This document shows, piece by piece, positions 45,823 through 53,248 of a DNA stretch of 64,000 nt. The position numbers were made by a program, and so were the translations under genes. Location of the stretch: positions 1 to 64,000 of the IMG/VR virus record IMGVR_UViG_3300036985_003583; one strand, given 5' to 3'. The notes under the pieces are model-generated. The model had not been told where the DNA came from, ran no database searches, and saw nothing but the letters and a program-made list of their open reading frames with translations. Each line of letters opens with the position of its first letter. Positions within the stretch are counted from its first letter, which is position 1. Source of the DNA: a virus.

Positions 45823-46395
45823 TTACTCTTCAACATAATATTCCCCTGTTAATTCTACTGCGGTAGCAGTGGTGCTGCAAGTAGTGCTAGACATAGCTTT
45901 CTCTTTAGTATAACTATACGATTCCAAGAAGTTACCCATCATGTTAGCATAGAGAGTAAGTTTCTTTTTAACCCTAGTAGTTGGCTTAACTAGAGACCAT
46001 AAACAACTATGCGCCGCCCCCAGAACTGCGTCGGTGCTTGAGGATACTTCTGTCCATTCACAGCCTTTATCGCCGCAATTACACTTAGCCCAAACAGTTT
46101 TACCTGCCTTTAATGCATCGAGGATGCTTTGATTAAACGAGTAATCATACCACGTAGCCTCGACCTTCTTTGGGTAACGTAGCTTGATACCATACTTATC
46201 ATCTTCAGGACTTCCGTCAACATACTTGCCGTCTTGAGTGAACCAGCGTGTAGTTTTGTTATTCTCGAACACTACGGCCCAAGGGTAGCTACCGCCGAAC
46301 CAAGGATTAGCGTCAAGGGAACCCACACTGGCTTTGGCTGTTACAACACCATTACCGAATTCTTTACTGATAACTTCATCGCCTACTTTAAACAT
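45823..46395 (-). CDS. unknown 190-residue protein with SH3-like N-terminus
   Basis: The start FKVGDEVISKEFGNGVVTAK is the 'VGDxV.xxxxGxGxV' pattern of small SH3-like barrels (as in CarD/UvrD C-terminal modules). A Cys pair (WAKCNCGDKGCEWTEV) may bind zinc. AAAGGAGAT precedes the ATG. The rest is unassigned. A nucleic-acid or protein-contact role is plausible; it is not a recognised family. Confidence 0.55.
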   Translation of the reverse strand: MFKVGDEVISKEFGNGVVTAKASVGSLDANPWFGGSYPWAVVFENNKTTRWFTQDGKYVDGSPEDDKYGIKLRYPKKVEATWYDYSFNQSILDALKAGKTVWAKCNCGDKGCEWTEVSSSTDAVLGAAHSCLWSLVKPTTRVKKKLTLYANMMGNFLESYSYTKEKAMSSTTCSTTATAVELTGEYYVEE

Positions 46396-46574
46396 TTGGT
46401 ATCTCCTTTATTCATTATAGCCCCATCTACCCTAAGCATCTCTGATAACAATTCCTCCTGAGCCTTGATATTCCGTTCGGTCATTGCTGAAGGTTTATAG
46501 AGAAGAGTTAGAATATCCCCAAGGGTTTCCAGCTTTAGATTCTTTGGCTCATCAACAGTTACCCACGTAGTCAT
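46383..46574 (-). CDS. small 63-residue early protein
   Basis: The peptide MTTWVTVDEPKNLKLETLGD and a helix (ITERNIKAQEELLSEMLRVD-like) make a small soluble protein. The ribosome site GAGGAG is eight bases ahead, and it overlaps the next gene by 13 bases. No family recognised. Confidence 0.55.
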   Translation of the reverse strand: MTTWVTVDEPKNLKLETLGDILTLLYKPSAMTERNIKAQEELLSEMLRVDGAIMNKGDTKCLK

Positions 46575-46658
46575 TTTACCAGCTCCTCGAATTCTTCTTG
46601 AGTTATTATCCCAGAGGTACGTAAGAAAAACGCCTCTCTATTTTCTGGTTGTTATCAT
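46571..46658 (-). pseudogene. broken short reading frame
   Basis: ATG 46658, with AAGGAG eight bases upstream, gives only six codons (MITTRK) before a stop. In a shifted frame the same stretch continues NREAFFLRTSGIITQEEFEE to a stop overlapping the next ATG, and this looks like a natural protein end. A single-base deletion or a frameshift signal would explain both. Probably a decayed small gene. Confidence 0.35.
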
Positions 46659-46670
46659 TGCTTGTACTCC

Positions 46671-46868
46671 TTATATTTTTATTCTTAGTAACTTATCTAA
46701 CCATTTCATCATTGGAATTATTCGGCTTATGAACGCCCAAAAAAGCAGAACAACTCCACCCATAATACCTAATAACCACCCTCCTATTTCTATTTTTCTT
46801 TCAAAACTCCGTATGATCAACATTCCGACAAAACCGCATAGTAACCAGACTGAAACATAAGTTGCCAT
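46671..46868 (-). CDS. small two-pass membrane protein
   Basis: The 65-residue protein has hydrophobic segments at residues 4-19 (YVSVWLLCGFVGMLII) and 28-50 (IGGWLLGIMGGVVLLFWAFI). A charged linker (RSFERKIE) separates them, and the end is basic. AGGAG is upstream. An early membrane protein, possibly altering host entry exclusion or permeability; holin-like topology is possible but it is far from the lysin. Confidence 0.6.
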   Translation of the reverse strand: MATYVSVWLLCGFVGMLIIRSFERKIEIGGWLLGIMGGVVLLFWAFISRIIPMMKWLDKLLRIKI

Positions 46869-46912
46869 TTTTTCTCCTGTAATATTTATGATTTAATAGA
46901 TAATAGGTTTTG

Positions 46913-47041
46913 CTACTTCGCTATAATAATTATAGGATTACTCATTTCTAAATTAGCGATTACATCTTTATTTTCCATTAAAATTTCAATAGGGGTGTAA
47001 TCTATGTAGTCGCCTTCCCTAATATCGTCATTCGAAACCAT
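46913..47041 (-). CDS. 42-residue early protein
   Basis: The start chosen is ATG 47041 because AAAGGAGATAACT precedes it. The peptide MVSNDDIREGDYIDYTPIEI then LMENKDVIANLEMSNPIIII is acidic with a hydrophobic end. Nothing further can be said of function. Confidence 0.5.
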   Translation of the reverse strand: MVSNDDIREGDYIDYTPIEILMENKDVIANLEMSNPIIIIAK

Positions 47042-47081
47042 AGTTATCTCCTTTGCGATATGTATGATTAAAGTATCCACA

Positions 47082-47204
47082 CTAAACTGGGTCAACTAAT
47101 AGTAGTTCTAATTCTGTTAGCAGCTCAAAGACGCAAACATAGTCGCCGTCCTTGCGCTCATTACGTTCAATACAGTCATCACCATCGCAGTATCTGGGGG
47201 ATAT
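47082..47204 (-). pseudogene. open frame without a start codon, possibly decayed
   Basis: A 40-codon frame between two stops reads RYCDGDDCIERNERKDGDYV then CVFELLTELELLLVDPV. The composition is protein-like (paired Cys, acidic), but there is no ATG, GTG or TTG in frame and no ribosome site. It lies in the only gap of this size in the small-gene cluster. Probably the remnant of a small gene or one end of a frameshifted gene. Confidence 0.3.
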
Positions 47205-47219
47205 CTAAGTAATATCTTT

Positions 47220-47666
47220 TCACTGTGAATCCTGACTGACGCCTTCAGCAGCTAAGTTCTTACTTCGCTCCCTAAGTATCTCTTTACGTAATGTTGGAGT
47301 GTTACCATCGACAGCAAATCTACCGCGATAATATTCTGACTGCTCTGGAGTAAACGACTTGATACCGTTGTCGCCTCTGTTGTTCTGTAAGCCTAATTCA
47401 ATTCTACTAACGGGGCAGTCGGTAACATCAAAGGCTCTTCTTCTCCCTTTATCGTCCAGCAAAGCGTTAGCTCCATAGACATCTCTAGTCTGGTTAAAAG
47501 ACTTCCACTTCTCAAATGTTATCTCGTGTTCGCCATTGCAGAGAGACTCGCCAGCTTCGGTAACAGCTTCTTCAACATCTGGGAGCAAACATCTACCAGG
47601 GTTCTCTAATTCGTCCAGCATTAAGTTTCCGCATTTTGTACATCTGTAATCGTGCAGCACGGCCAT
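47220..47666 (-). CDS. zinc-ribbon protein, unknown
   Basis: Of two nearby ATGs, the second (47666) has AAGGAG eight bases upstream. The 148-residue product starts MAVLHDYRCTKCGNLMLDEL, a CxxC zinc knuckle, with a later Cys pair (GRCLL, ESLCNG). A segment SRIELGLQNNRGDNGIKSFT follows. This resembles phage zinc-ribbon adaptor proteins of unknown role. It overlaps its upstream neighbour by about 74 bases in another frame. Confidence 0.6.
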   Translation of the reverse strand: MAVLHDYRCTKCGNLMLDELENPGRCLLPDVEEAVTEAGESLCNGEHEITFEKWKSFNQTRDVYGANALLDDKGRRRAFDVTDCPVSRIELGLQNNRGDNGIKSFTPEQSEYYRGRFAVDGNTPTLRKEILRERSKNLAAEGVSQDSQ

Positions 47667-48087
47667 AATCATATCTCCTTATCTTACGCATACTAAATGA
47701 CATCGTCTTCTTCTTTAAATCTTTTACATAGAAAGCAGCAGGGGCTGCAACAACCCTAACCTTTATCTTATCTATTGGGTAGCTCTGTATAAAGTTATCC
47801 GGTAACTCAGGGCGGTCAAACCTGACTATCGGCAAGTGATTAAAGCAACCTGTCCAATCTAGATACATTGGACAAGTGCTTCGGTAGCTAATTCTAGGAT
47901 CGAAGTATGCCCTATCATATGCAGTAGTTCGGTCTATCTTTGGCTCTGGATAGCAGCTATCCAAGGATTCTCGCTTAGTGAGGTACACCTGCCATAGAAT
48001 AAACTGCTCACCATCATCTTCTATCATGGAGTAGACTCCATAATGGTGAGGATTAGTTGAGATGTGGATAGCAGATGTACAGATCAT
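47593..48087 (-). CDS. unknown 164-residue early protein
   Basis: A mixed protein with Tyr-rich patches (TTAYDRAYFDPRISYRSTCP) and a basic end (MRKIRRYDYGRAARLQMYKM). The start lies one base after the upstream stop (48088). The basic C-terminus could contact nucleic acid and overlaps the next gene. No family recognised. Confidence 0.5.
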   Translation of the reverse strand: MICTSAIHISTNPHHYGVYSMIEDDGEQFILWQVYLTKRESLDSCYPEPKIDRTTAYDRAYFDPRISYRSTCPMYLDWTGCFNHLPIVRFDRPELPDNFIQSYPIDKIKVRVVAAPAAFYVKDLKKKTMSFSMRKIRRYDYGRAARLQMYKMRKLNAGRIREPW

Positions 48088-48324
48088 TTATGGATTTCTC
48101 CCCACTAACCCTAGCCACTGTTTCAATTTGTACCAGAGAGACGGCTCCCATAATAGCCCTGCAGGAATGCAGTCGCTGTAGAATCTTTCATGCCAGCTCG
48201 GGCTATAAATTATCACCACCTCACCCGTAACCATGTCGGGAGATTCTACTTTTCTAGACTTTAAACATCTGTCAGAGTCAAAGAATTGCTTTCTATTATA
48301 TTTACAATCTCTACATATTTTCAT
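48088..48324 (-). CDS. small Cys-rich unknown protein
   Basis: The 78-residue peptide starts MKICRDCKYNRKQFFDSDRC, a CxxC plus Cys arrangement that may bind zinc, and ends in an aromatic basic helix (LWYKLKQWLGLVGRNP). It overlaps its upstream neighbour by four bases. No family is recognised. Confidence 0.5.
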   Translation of the reverse strand: MKICRDCKYNRKQFFDSDRCLKSRKVESPDMVTGEVVIIYSPSWHERFYSDCIPAGLLWEPSLWYKLKQWLGLVGRNP

Positions 48325-48737
48325 GCTTCTTTCTCCTCACAAATTACAGCATTGGGCAAAGTTTCACCTATAATTGACACACTCTTGTCGTTAGAAACAA
48401 AGATTATATCTCCGACCTTTGCCCAACGCTCAACACCTTTATCTGTTCTGAACAGCGGCAACCGTCTGCGTATCAGCTTCTTTTTTACTGTTTCAAGTTG
48501 TTCAGTCTTCGGCTTACTCTTCAATGCGTACATAAGATAATCACCGGATAAGTGTAGCTTATGTATGATAAACATTTCACCAAAGCGTAACGCTTCGAGC
48601 ACTTCCGCCTTTTCCCACGCCATATCGGATCTACTTTCTACAGGTATTAACGGCTTGATACTTCTCATTCTAACGCCGTAATAACTATCAATTGATGTTT
48701 TAGCCAAGGCTCGTTTAGGTATCGGAGTCGCTGTCAT
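48321..48737 (-). CDS. unknown 138-residue protein
   Basis: An alpha/beta sequence with LEALRFGEMFIIHKLHLSGD, EQLETVKKKLIRRRLPLFRT and an end ETLPNAVICEEKEA. It is coupled to both neighbours by 4-base overlaps. No motif is recognised. Confidence 0.5.
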   Translation of the reverse strand: MTATPIPKRALAKTSIDSYYGVRMRSIKPLIPVESRSDMAWEKAEVLEALRFGEMFIIHKLHLSGDYLMYALKSKPKTEQLETVKKKLIRRRLPLFRTDKGVERWAKVGDIIFVSNDKSVSIIGETLPNAVICEEKEA

Positions 48738-49333
48738 AGCAGTATTTTACCTCTGTTTCCAGCATGATCTTGACTCTGAATTCCGTCACCAGTGATACCA
48801 ATATCATCGATTATTAGTTGACTTCTACTATTAACTAGTATAGTATTACGCTTGATATTGATAGCTTTACCTTCCCAAAGCATTACGGGGAAGTCTTTAA
48901 AAGCGATATGTTCGCCTCCTGCTTCTCTTATGATAAGCACTAAGGGTTCAAGCTTTTCTAGCTGCTTCTCAGAGATTCCAAGGTATTCTATCTGTTCAGG
49001 TGCAATTGCATATGAAGGCGTTGTACCTTCATCAAACATATCGGGGAGTTTAACTGCTTCTACTAAGAGCCCGAAGAGCGGTCTGTCTTTATCAATAGAA
49101 CATTCACAGGTGGTAGTAGTTGTTTCCATCCTGAAATTACGGAAGAGGTACGGGTCAAGAGAGCACAAAGCCATCGGCTCTTGTGTAGTTTTATCTCTAA
49201 GCTGTACATCATGCGTAGTAATAGTAGTCCAGCTGTCAACGTGGCACATACCTTTCTCCCTTTCATGGAAGCGGTAGGTGTGTTGAGATTGACTGGGCGG
49301 TACGGTTGGTTCTGCTATACCTTGTTCTGTCAT
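48734..49333 (-). CDS. unknown 199-residue protein
   Basis: The N-terminus is Gln/Thr/His-rich (EPTVPPSQSQHTYRFHEREK), followed by beta-like segments (LFGLLVEAVKLPDMFDEGTT) and a basic-neutral end. AGGAG is eight bases upstream of the ATG. No family is recognised; cytoplasmic. Confidence 0.5.
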   Translation of the reverse strand: MTEQGIAEPTVPPSQSQHTYRFHEREKGMCHVDSWTTITTHDVQLRDKTTQEPMALCSLDPYLFRNFRMETTTTTCECSIDKDRPLFGLLVEAVKLPDMFDEGTTPSYAIAPEQIEYLGISEKQLEKLEPLVLIIREAGGEHIAFKDFPVMLWEGKAINIKRNTILVNSRSQLIIDDIGITGDGIQSQDHAGNRGKILL

Positions 49334-49347
49334 AACAAAGTCTCCTG

Positions 49348-50382
49348 TTATATTGTTATTAGATCCGGAGTAGCGTCTGGTTCTGTCGGATCTGGCATTA
49401 TTACCTCATCCAATACGCTTGCCTTAGCTAGTAACTGTTTTAGTGTAATCCATATCTTCTCTTCATCACTGAGATTAATGTAATGCTTTCTTCTTATCTC
49501 ATACTTGGATTTGTACTGTGAGTCGTCTACAAGTCTGTGACTTGGTACCCACTTAACAGTAAGTCCCCTTGGTAAAGCTATGGGAAGTGTACAACTTCTT
49601 ATCCTTATCTCCACTGCTTCCTTCCTATAAGCATAAAGCTTACCCATAACTCCCAAGTCACACTCTGAATACTTTGACAATAAACCGATGATACCTTCTG
49701 TTGCACATTGCATAAAGCTAAGCACTTCTTCTCTCGTTAGCTGTAGCTTAGCCTGTAGCTCATGAAACCTCTTATGTACTGCAACCGCGCCACTGGTATA
49801 AATGGGATCACGGTAAATGGTCTGAGGATCCAAGGCTGTAGTAGTCCCGCTTCCTCCTGGCTTGAATGCATAGCCGACAGGGTGACGCATTGCTGCGCTC
49901 TGACCGCCTGAAGCGTTTCTGATTCTCTTCTCTTCTAGTATCGCCCTCTTTTCTATGTCAGCAGGTAACGGCATTGAATCGAGAACCGCTTCTCTGCTCA
50001 GTTCGTCAAAGCCAATCTTCTCTTCTTTGCCTGTAATGGAATTAACTGATTTAAGAGCCAAGGCGGTGGCTTCAGCGACAACGAAGTCATAGCTGCGTAC
50101 TGCTTCACTAAACAACGTCCTTGTCGCTGTAACGTCTAAATCTACGGTATGTGAGGCGTGTCTAACTATCTCCAAGGTATCGTCTGAGGTCTTAACGTAG
50201 GCAATCTTGTCTTGGATGTTGAAAGTTAGCAGATTGAAGAGCCTTAGCTCACCGTCAACGGTTATCATTTCAAACAAAACATCTGTGAAAGAATGTATGA
50301 AGGCTGCAGCTATCGCTTCAGATAGGAACTTTCTACTCTCCATGAACCGACACAGCTTCTTATAGGTTTGATAATCAGCCAG
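49348..50382 (-). CDS. unknown 344-residue protein, probable CTG start
   Basis: A strong ribosome site AGGAGG (50389-50394) lies six bases ahead of an in-frame CTG at 50382. The only ATG near it (MESRKFLSEA) is 42 bases further in and has no ribosome site, and the longer TTG start (50436) also lacks one. The C-terminal part has EEVLSFMQCATEGIIGLLSK and SECDLGVMGKLYAYRKEAVE, which resembles the fold of bacterial HU/IHF-like domains in phage proteins. The middle has a disordered Gly/Thr linker. DNA-binding is possible. Confidence 0.55.
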   Translation of the reverse strand: MADYQTYKKLCRFMESRKFLSEAIAAAFIHSFTDVLFEMITVDGELRLFNLLTFNIQDKIAYVKTSDDTLEIVRHASHTVDLDVTATRTLFSEAVRSYDFVVAEATALALKSVNSITGKEEKIGFDELSREAVLDSMPLPADIEKRAILEEKRIRNASGGQSAAMRHPVGYAFKPGGSGTTTALDPQTIYRDPIYTSGAVAVHKRFHELQAKLQLTREEVLSFMQCATEGIIGLLSKYSECDLGVMGKLYAYRKEAVEIRIRSCTLPIALPRGLTVKWVPSHRLVDDSQYKSKYEIRRKHYINLSDEEKIWITLKQLLAKASVLDEVIMPDPTEPDATPDLITI

Positions 50383-50650
50383 GGAGAACCTCCTCTTCTT
50401 TGTAAACGTAGCCAGTGTTCGGAAGAAACGGGTCAAACGTCGTAGCCTTGCCCTTTAACGCTTCACTGTCGGAAGGTAGTACAAGGTAGGCGTCGGCTCT
50501 CTTATGGCGTTTCGCTAGACGTATCAAATCCTTCTCCATATTCGCTAGCTCACCATAACTAATCGGATAAACTAGCTTGGTTAGATAATACTCTTCGATT
50601 GGAATAACTCTATTGGATTCTACAAGTTTAACCAGTAACGTCTGCCGCAT
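50375..50650 (-). CDS. unknown 91-residue protein
   Basis: A compact protein with a helical start (MRQTLLVKLVESNRVIPIEE), a basic middle (DLIRLAKRHKRADAYLVLPS) and an acidic end (YKEEEVLPG). Its stop overlaps the next gene by eight bases. No family recognised. Confidence 0.5.
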   Translation of the reverse strand: MRQTLLVKLVESNRVIPIEEYYLTKLVYPISYGELANMEKDLIRLAKRHKRADAYLVLPSDSEALKGKATTFDPFLPNTGYVYKEEEVLPG

Positions 50651-50692
50651 AACTGCCCTCTTCTCTAACGTCTGCCGTCTATCACTGCGCTT

Positions 50693-51019
50693 CTAGCTGA
50701 GCATAGCTTCATGGGTCATAATAATGTTTAGGTAGTTTCCTTGGAAAGATACCACTGCCTTATTAATGTTTCGGTCAGTATTTGTTAGTTGTAGCTGGTA
50801 ATCCTTTCGGATCTTTCCTTCTACATGCACAACGTCGTTGACTTTTATCTTGCCCGTTTCAGCTAACGACAAGACGCTTCCCTGTAAAGTTACGGGAAAT
50901 ACATCGTCGTCATTGTCGATTTGAATATAAATAATACCCGTCTTGAACCCGCTAGAATTGGCTAAGTCTGCTAGGTCGATACCTACAATTGATCCGGTAA
51001 TGCTGAATCTAGAAATCAT
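50693..51019 (-). CDS. small beta-rich protein, OB-fold-like
   Basis: This 108-residue protein reads FSITGSIVGIDLADLANSSG and IIYIQIDNDDDVFPVTLQGS, then VNDVVHVEGKIRKDYQLQLT. The strand spacing and 'V-x-V-E-G-x-I' turn are compatible with a small OB fold such as an ssDNA-binding module. This is a weak structural guess. It is in the early operon. Confidence 0.5.
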   Translation of the reverse strand: MISRFSITGSIVGIDLADLANSSGFKTGIIYIQIDNDDDVFPVTLQGSVLSLAETGKIKVNDVVHVEGKIRKDYQLQLTNTDRNINKAVVSFQGNYLNIIMTHEAMLS

Positions 51020-51115
51020 TGGTTGCTCTCTTCTCTAGGTGCGTTTGCTTGTTTTCGTCTGTTGCCCGTTTCGTCTGTTCTAGGATCTTAGCATTACTTT
51101 TCTTCTTAGCAAGGG

Positions 51116-51526
51116 TCAGAGCATAATCCCGTCTATTGAGTAGTAGTACTCTTCTTCAGTCTCGGCGCATAACTCCATTGCTTCAGCAAAGGTCATCCGG
51201 AAGTTGCCCGCCTTTCTCTCTTCATCCGCACTAGGATCAAGATAGCTTTCGTAATTAATGAGGTAATCGTTTAGGTAATTAGTCGCGGCAAACATCTTTG
51301 CCGACTGGGATAGCTGCGAAAAGATATAACGCTTTCCATTATAAACGCCCCGTTCCCTCTTATCTGCATAGTACTTTGCGTACTCCAGAACTCCATTAAC
51401 TTCTGAAACAAGGGTAATGGATGAAGGAAAGTAGTCGGCTTTGTACTTAGCTTCTACCAGCTTGAGACTTGGAATAGGCAAGATTGCTTGGCCTATTTTG
51501 GCTTGCTTCGGTAATGGTAAATTCAT
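51116..51526 (-). CDS. unknown 136-residue protein
   Basis: The protein has NLPLPKQAKIGQAILPIPSL and ERGVYNGKRYIFSQLSQSAK, with an acidic end (ELCAETEEEYYYSIDGIML). It is coupled to the gp88-like gene by a 4-base overlap. No family is recognised. About 100 bases downstream lie without a clear gene. Confidence 0.5.
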   Translation of the reverse strand: MNLPLPKQAKIGQAILPIPSLKLVEAKYKADYFPSSITLVSEVNGVLEYAKYYADKRERGVYNGKRYIFSQLSQSAKMFAATNYLNDYLINYESYLDPSADEERKAGNFRMTFAEAMELCAETEEEYYYSIDGIML

Positions 51527-52170
51527 TTTAGTATCTCCATAATAGTCTGTGTATCGTTATTAAGGTCATAGCACTTACGGCATTGTAAACAGTTTCCGTG
51601 ACAGTTAGGAGCTAGTCCCATTGCTTCGAATTGTTTAGCGACGTCTTTGGTGAACACTGAAAACGTCTTGTCATAATGCTGGTTAGGTAGCGCTTCAATT
51701 GTGTTTAGCTTTGTTGAGCTGTGAATAAGGATAAGATTATAAGGTTTTGGCATGTTGCGAGTCGAAGCGTCAAAAGCCTTTGCTACCAGCTTCGGGCGTT
51801 TAGTCCACAAAGCAAACGTCGTGTATGGGTTGTAAAGAGCTATCATTGCTAAGTTTTCCAAGTGCAAGGTGTTGTGTAGCTCACCATAACTATGGAAGCG
51901 GAAGTACCTGGCGTTAATGATCGGAATTTCCCTTTCCTTAATAACTCTTTTTGTCAGAAATAGGTTTTTATCAAAGGCTTGTTGAAGGTTAGTCCTGAAT
52001 CCCTCATAACGTTTAGCATAGCAATGGCTGCAAACTGTGTTGGGTTTGAGCTGTTGCTTACGACAAAAAGGGTTTGTAGTAGTAGTTGAAGTATTAATCG
52101 AGTTAATCCCTTCTAACTTACCTGTACCGATGGATATGTGTACTGTATTTGATGTTAAGATATCAGTAAT
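51523..52170 (-). CDS. gp88-like phage protein, apparent ATT start
   Basis: Read from ATT 52170 the frame is 215 residues. It contains GKLEGINSINTSTTTNPFCR, NTVCSHCYAKRYEGFRTNLQ, NLFLTKRVIKEREIPIINAR, YFRFHSYGELHNTLHLENLA and NPYTTFALWTKRPKLV. It ends in NCHGNCLQCRKCYDLNN, a metal-like Cys cluster. This order (CxxCYA, then FRFHxxG, then WTKR) is the conserved core of the mycobacteriophage gp88 family, whose function is unknown. Starting at the TTG inside the frame would remove half the conserved core. GGGGAG is eight bases ahead of the ATT, within the end of the previous gene. Confidence 0.7.
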   Translation of the reverse strand: MTDILTSNTVHISIGTGKLEGINSINTSTTTTNPFCRKQQLKPNTVCSHCYAKRYEGFRTNLQQAFDKNLFLTKRVIKEREIPIINARYFRFHSYGELHNTLHLENLAMIALYNPYTTFALWTKRPKLVAKAFDASTRNMPKPYNLILIHSSTKLNTIEALPNQHYDKTFSVFTKDVAKQFEAMGLAPNCHGNCLQCRKCYDLNNDTQTIMEILK

Positions 52171-52173
52171 TTG

Positions 52174-52485
52174 TTATACTCCCCATGCAGTATAGACAGT
52201 AAATCGTGGATAGTTGCGTATTTTACTATCTCTGTTTGCTGTATGTTCTCGGAATTTATATTGGATATTGTCTCTCTGTAATGCATTTATTAAAGTCATT
52301 GCATCTTGATCCTCTTCTAAGAAGGCGAATCCTTTATCTGTTTTCGGGTCTTTTCTATCGATAAAACTAAACGTAGTAATCAGTCTAACGATGTTTAGTT
52401 GTTTCAATAGTGACAATGGAGCCTTTATCCAACCATGGCCGGGATCGTTGTAAACGTCTAAAGTAATAACTTTTATTGTTTTCAT
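52174..52485 (-). CDS. unknown 103-residue protein
   Basis: The protein begins MKTIKVITLDVYNDPGHGWI, with ALQRDNIQYKFREHTANRDS later and an end TVYTAWGV. It looks like a small alpha/beta domain. Its last codons contain the GGGGAG ribosome site used by the gp88-like gene. No family recognised. Confidence 0.55.
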   Translation of the reverse strand: MKTIKVITLDVYNDPGHGWIKAPLSLLKQLNIVRLITTFSFIDRKDPKTDKGFAFLEEDQDAMTLINALQRDNIQYKFREHTANRDSKIRNYPRFTVYTAWGV

Positions 52486-52748
52486 ACCTGTGCCTCACTT
52501 TCTGCTAAAAGTTTGAGTCTCTTTTTTGCCTCAAGTATTCTGCAACCGCTAAAAGAAAAGAAGTATTCTCCGCCTTTATACGCTTCTATTTTAATCTCGT
52601 TTCGGATGTTCTTTCTGATAAAGGTTATGGCTTTATCGTGTAGGTCAAACACATAACTGCAATGAAGTGTCGACTTTCCTCGGGTTGCGCCGATGCTTTG
52701 TGAATTGCTGTATTCTATAAACTCTTCAAAAATGTTTACTTCTATCAT
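52482..52748 (-). CDS. unknown 88-residue protein
   Basis: The peptide MIEVNIFEEFIEYSNSQSIG, then LHCSYVFDLHDKAITFIRKN and IKIEAYKGGEYFFSFSGCRI, is mixed alpha/beta. It overlaps the next gene by four bases. It is the first gene after the 9-bp repeat array. No family recognised. Confidence 0.5.
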   Translation of the reverse strand: MIEVNIFEEFIEYSNSQSIGATRGKSTLHCSYVFDLHDKAITFIRKNIRNEIKIEAYKGGEYFFSFSGCRILEAKKRLKLLAESEAQV

Positions 52749-52797
52749 GACTGTCTCGCATTCTGTATATGTTGTAGTTCGTCTCTGTCTGTTAATC

Positions 52798-52913
52798 CGT
52801 AATCTGCGTAATCTGCGTAATCTGCGTAATCTGCGTAATCTGCGTAATCTGCGTAATCTGCGTAATCTGCTCTCTTCTTCTCCGTAATCTGCTCTCTTCT
52901 TCTCCGTAATCTG
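52798..52913. repeat. 9-bp direct repeat array CGTAATCTG, then 22-bp units
   Basis: Eight exact consecutive copies of CGTAATCTG fill 52798-52869. Two 22-bp units (ctctcttcttct joined to CGTAATCTG after a c) follow at 52870-52891 and 52892-52913. Ten copies of the 9-mer are thus present in 116 bp. Because the unit is a multiple of three, chance ORFs with Ile-Thr-Gln or Leu-Arg-Asn repeats run through it; these are not called. The array could be iteron-like protein-binding sites. Confidence 0.9.
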
Positions 52914-52934
52914 CTCTCTTCTTCTTAACTATCT

Positions 52935-52990
52935 TGCACGCGTGCCTGTGTGTACATACGTGCACGCGGGCGCATGTGCGCGTGTATGCG
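52935..52990. other. alternating purine-pyrimidine tract
   Basis: About 55 bases just beyond the 9-bp array are nearly strict alternation (TGCACGCGTG, GTGTGTACATACGTGCACGC, GCATGTGCGCGTGTATGCG). Such tracts can form Z-DNA under negative supercoiling. With the repeats this looks like a control or origin region rather than a coding one. Confidence 0.6.
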
Positions 52991-53054
52991 AGAGTCAATA
53001 CCATATCAATGCTATTGGCGGTATCGCTGCCTTATCAAGGTATACTCATGTAAG

Positions 53055-53216
53055 TTATATTGCCAGTAGTGTAAGTATTAGTGTGGTGAGTAGCGTGGTA
53101 ATGATAGTACCGACGCCAATGACCAGTATCGTATCGGGTGGAAAGCGTTTAGCTATATCACTAGTAAAGCATTGTTGTTTGTTACGTTTAGGCCATATCT
53201 TTGTTGTATAAATCAT
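53055..53216 (-). CDS. 53-residue protein with a C-terminal membrane segment
   Basis: ATG 53216 opens MIYTTKIWPKRNKQQCFTSD, then basic residues, then a hydrophobic end (TILVIGVGTIITTLLTTLIL and TLLAI) to a stop at 53055-53057. AAAGGG lies about ten bases upstream. The tail-anchored layout is convincing for a small membrane protein. Role unknown. Confidence 0.5.
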   Translation of the reverse strand: MIYTTKIWPKRNKQQCFTSDIAKRFPPDTILVIGVGTIITTLLTTLILTLLAI

Positions 53217-53248
53217 GACTGTCTTTCCCTTTCAATTCAGCACCAAGG

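Noticed and set aside
51020-51115. 46-codon frame between two early genes (KILEQTKRATDENKQT)
   Set aside because: Protein-like composition, but no usable start codon or ribosome site.
52798-52913. CRISPR array
   Set aside because: Repeats are directly adjacent 9-mers without spacers; no cas genes.
52792-53004. Minus-strand ORF with Ile-Thr-Gln repeats, and the plus-strand Leu-Arg-Asn ORF
   Set aside because: Both are by-products of a 9-bp repeat (multiple of three) with no ribosome site.
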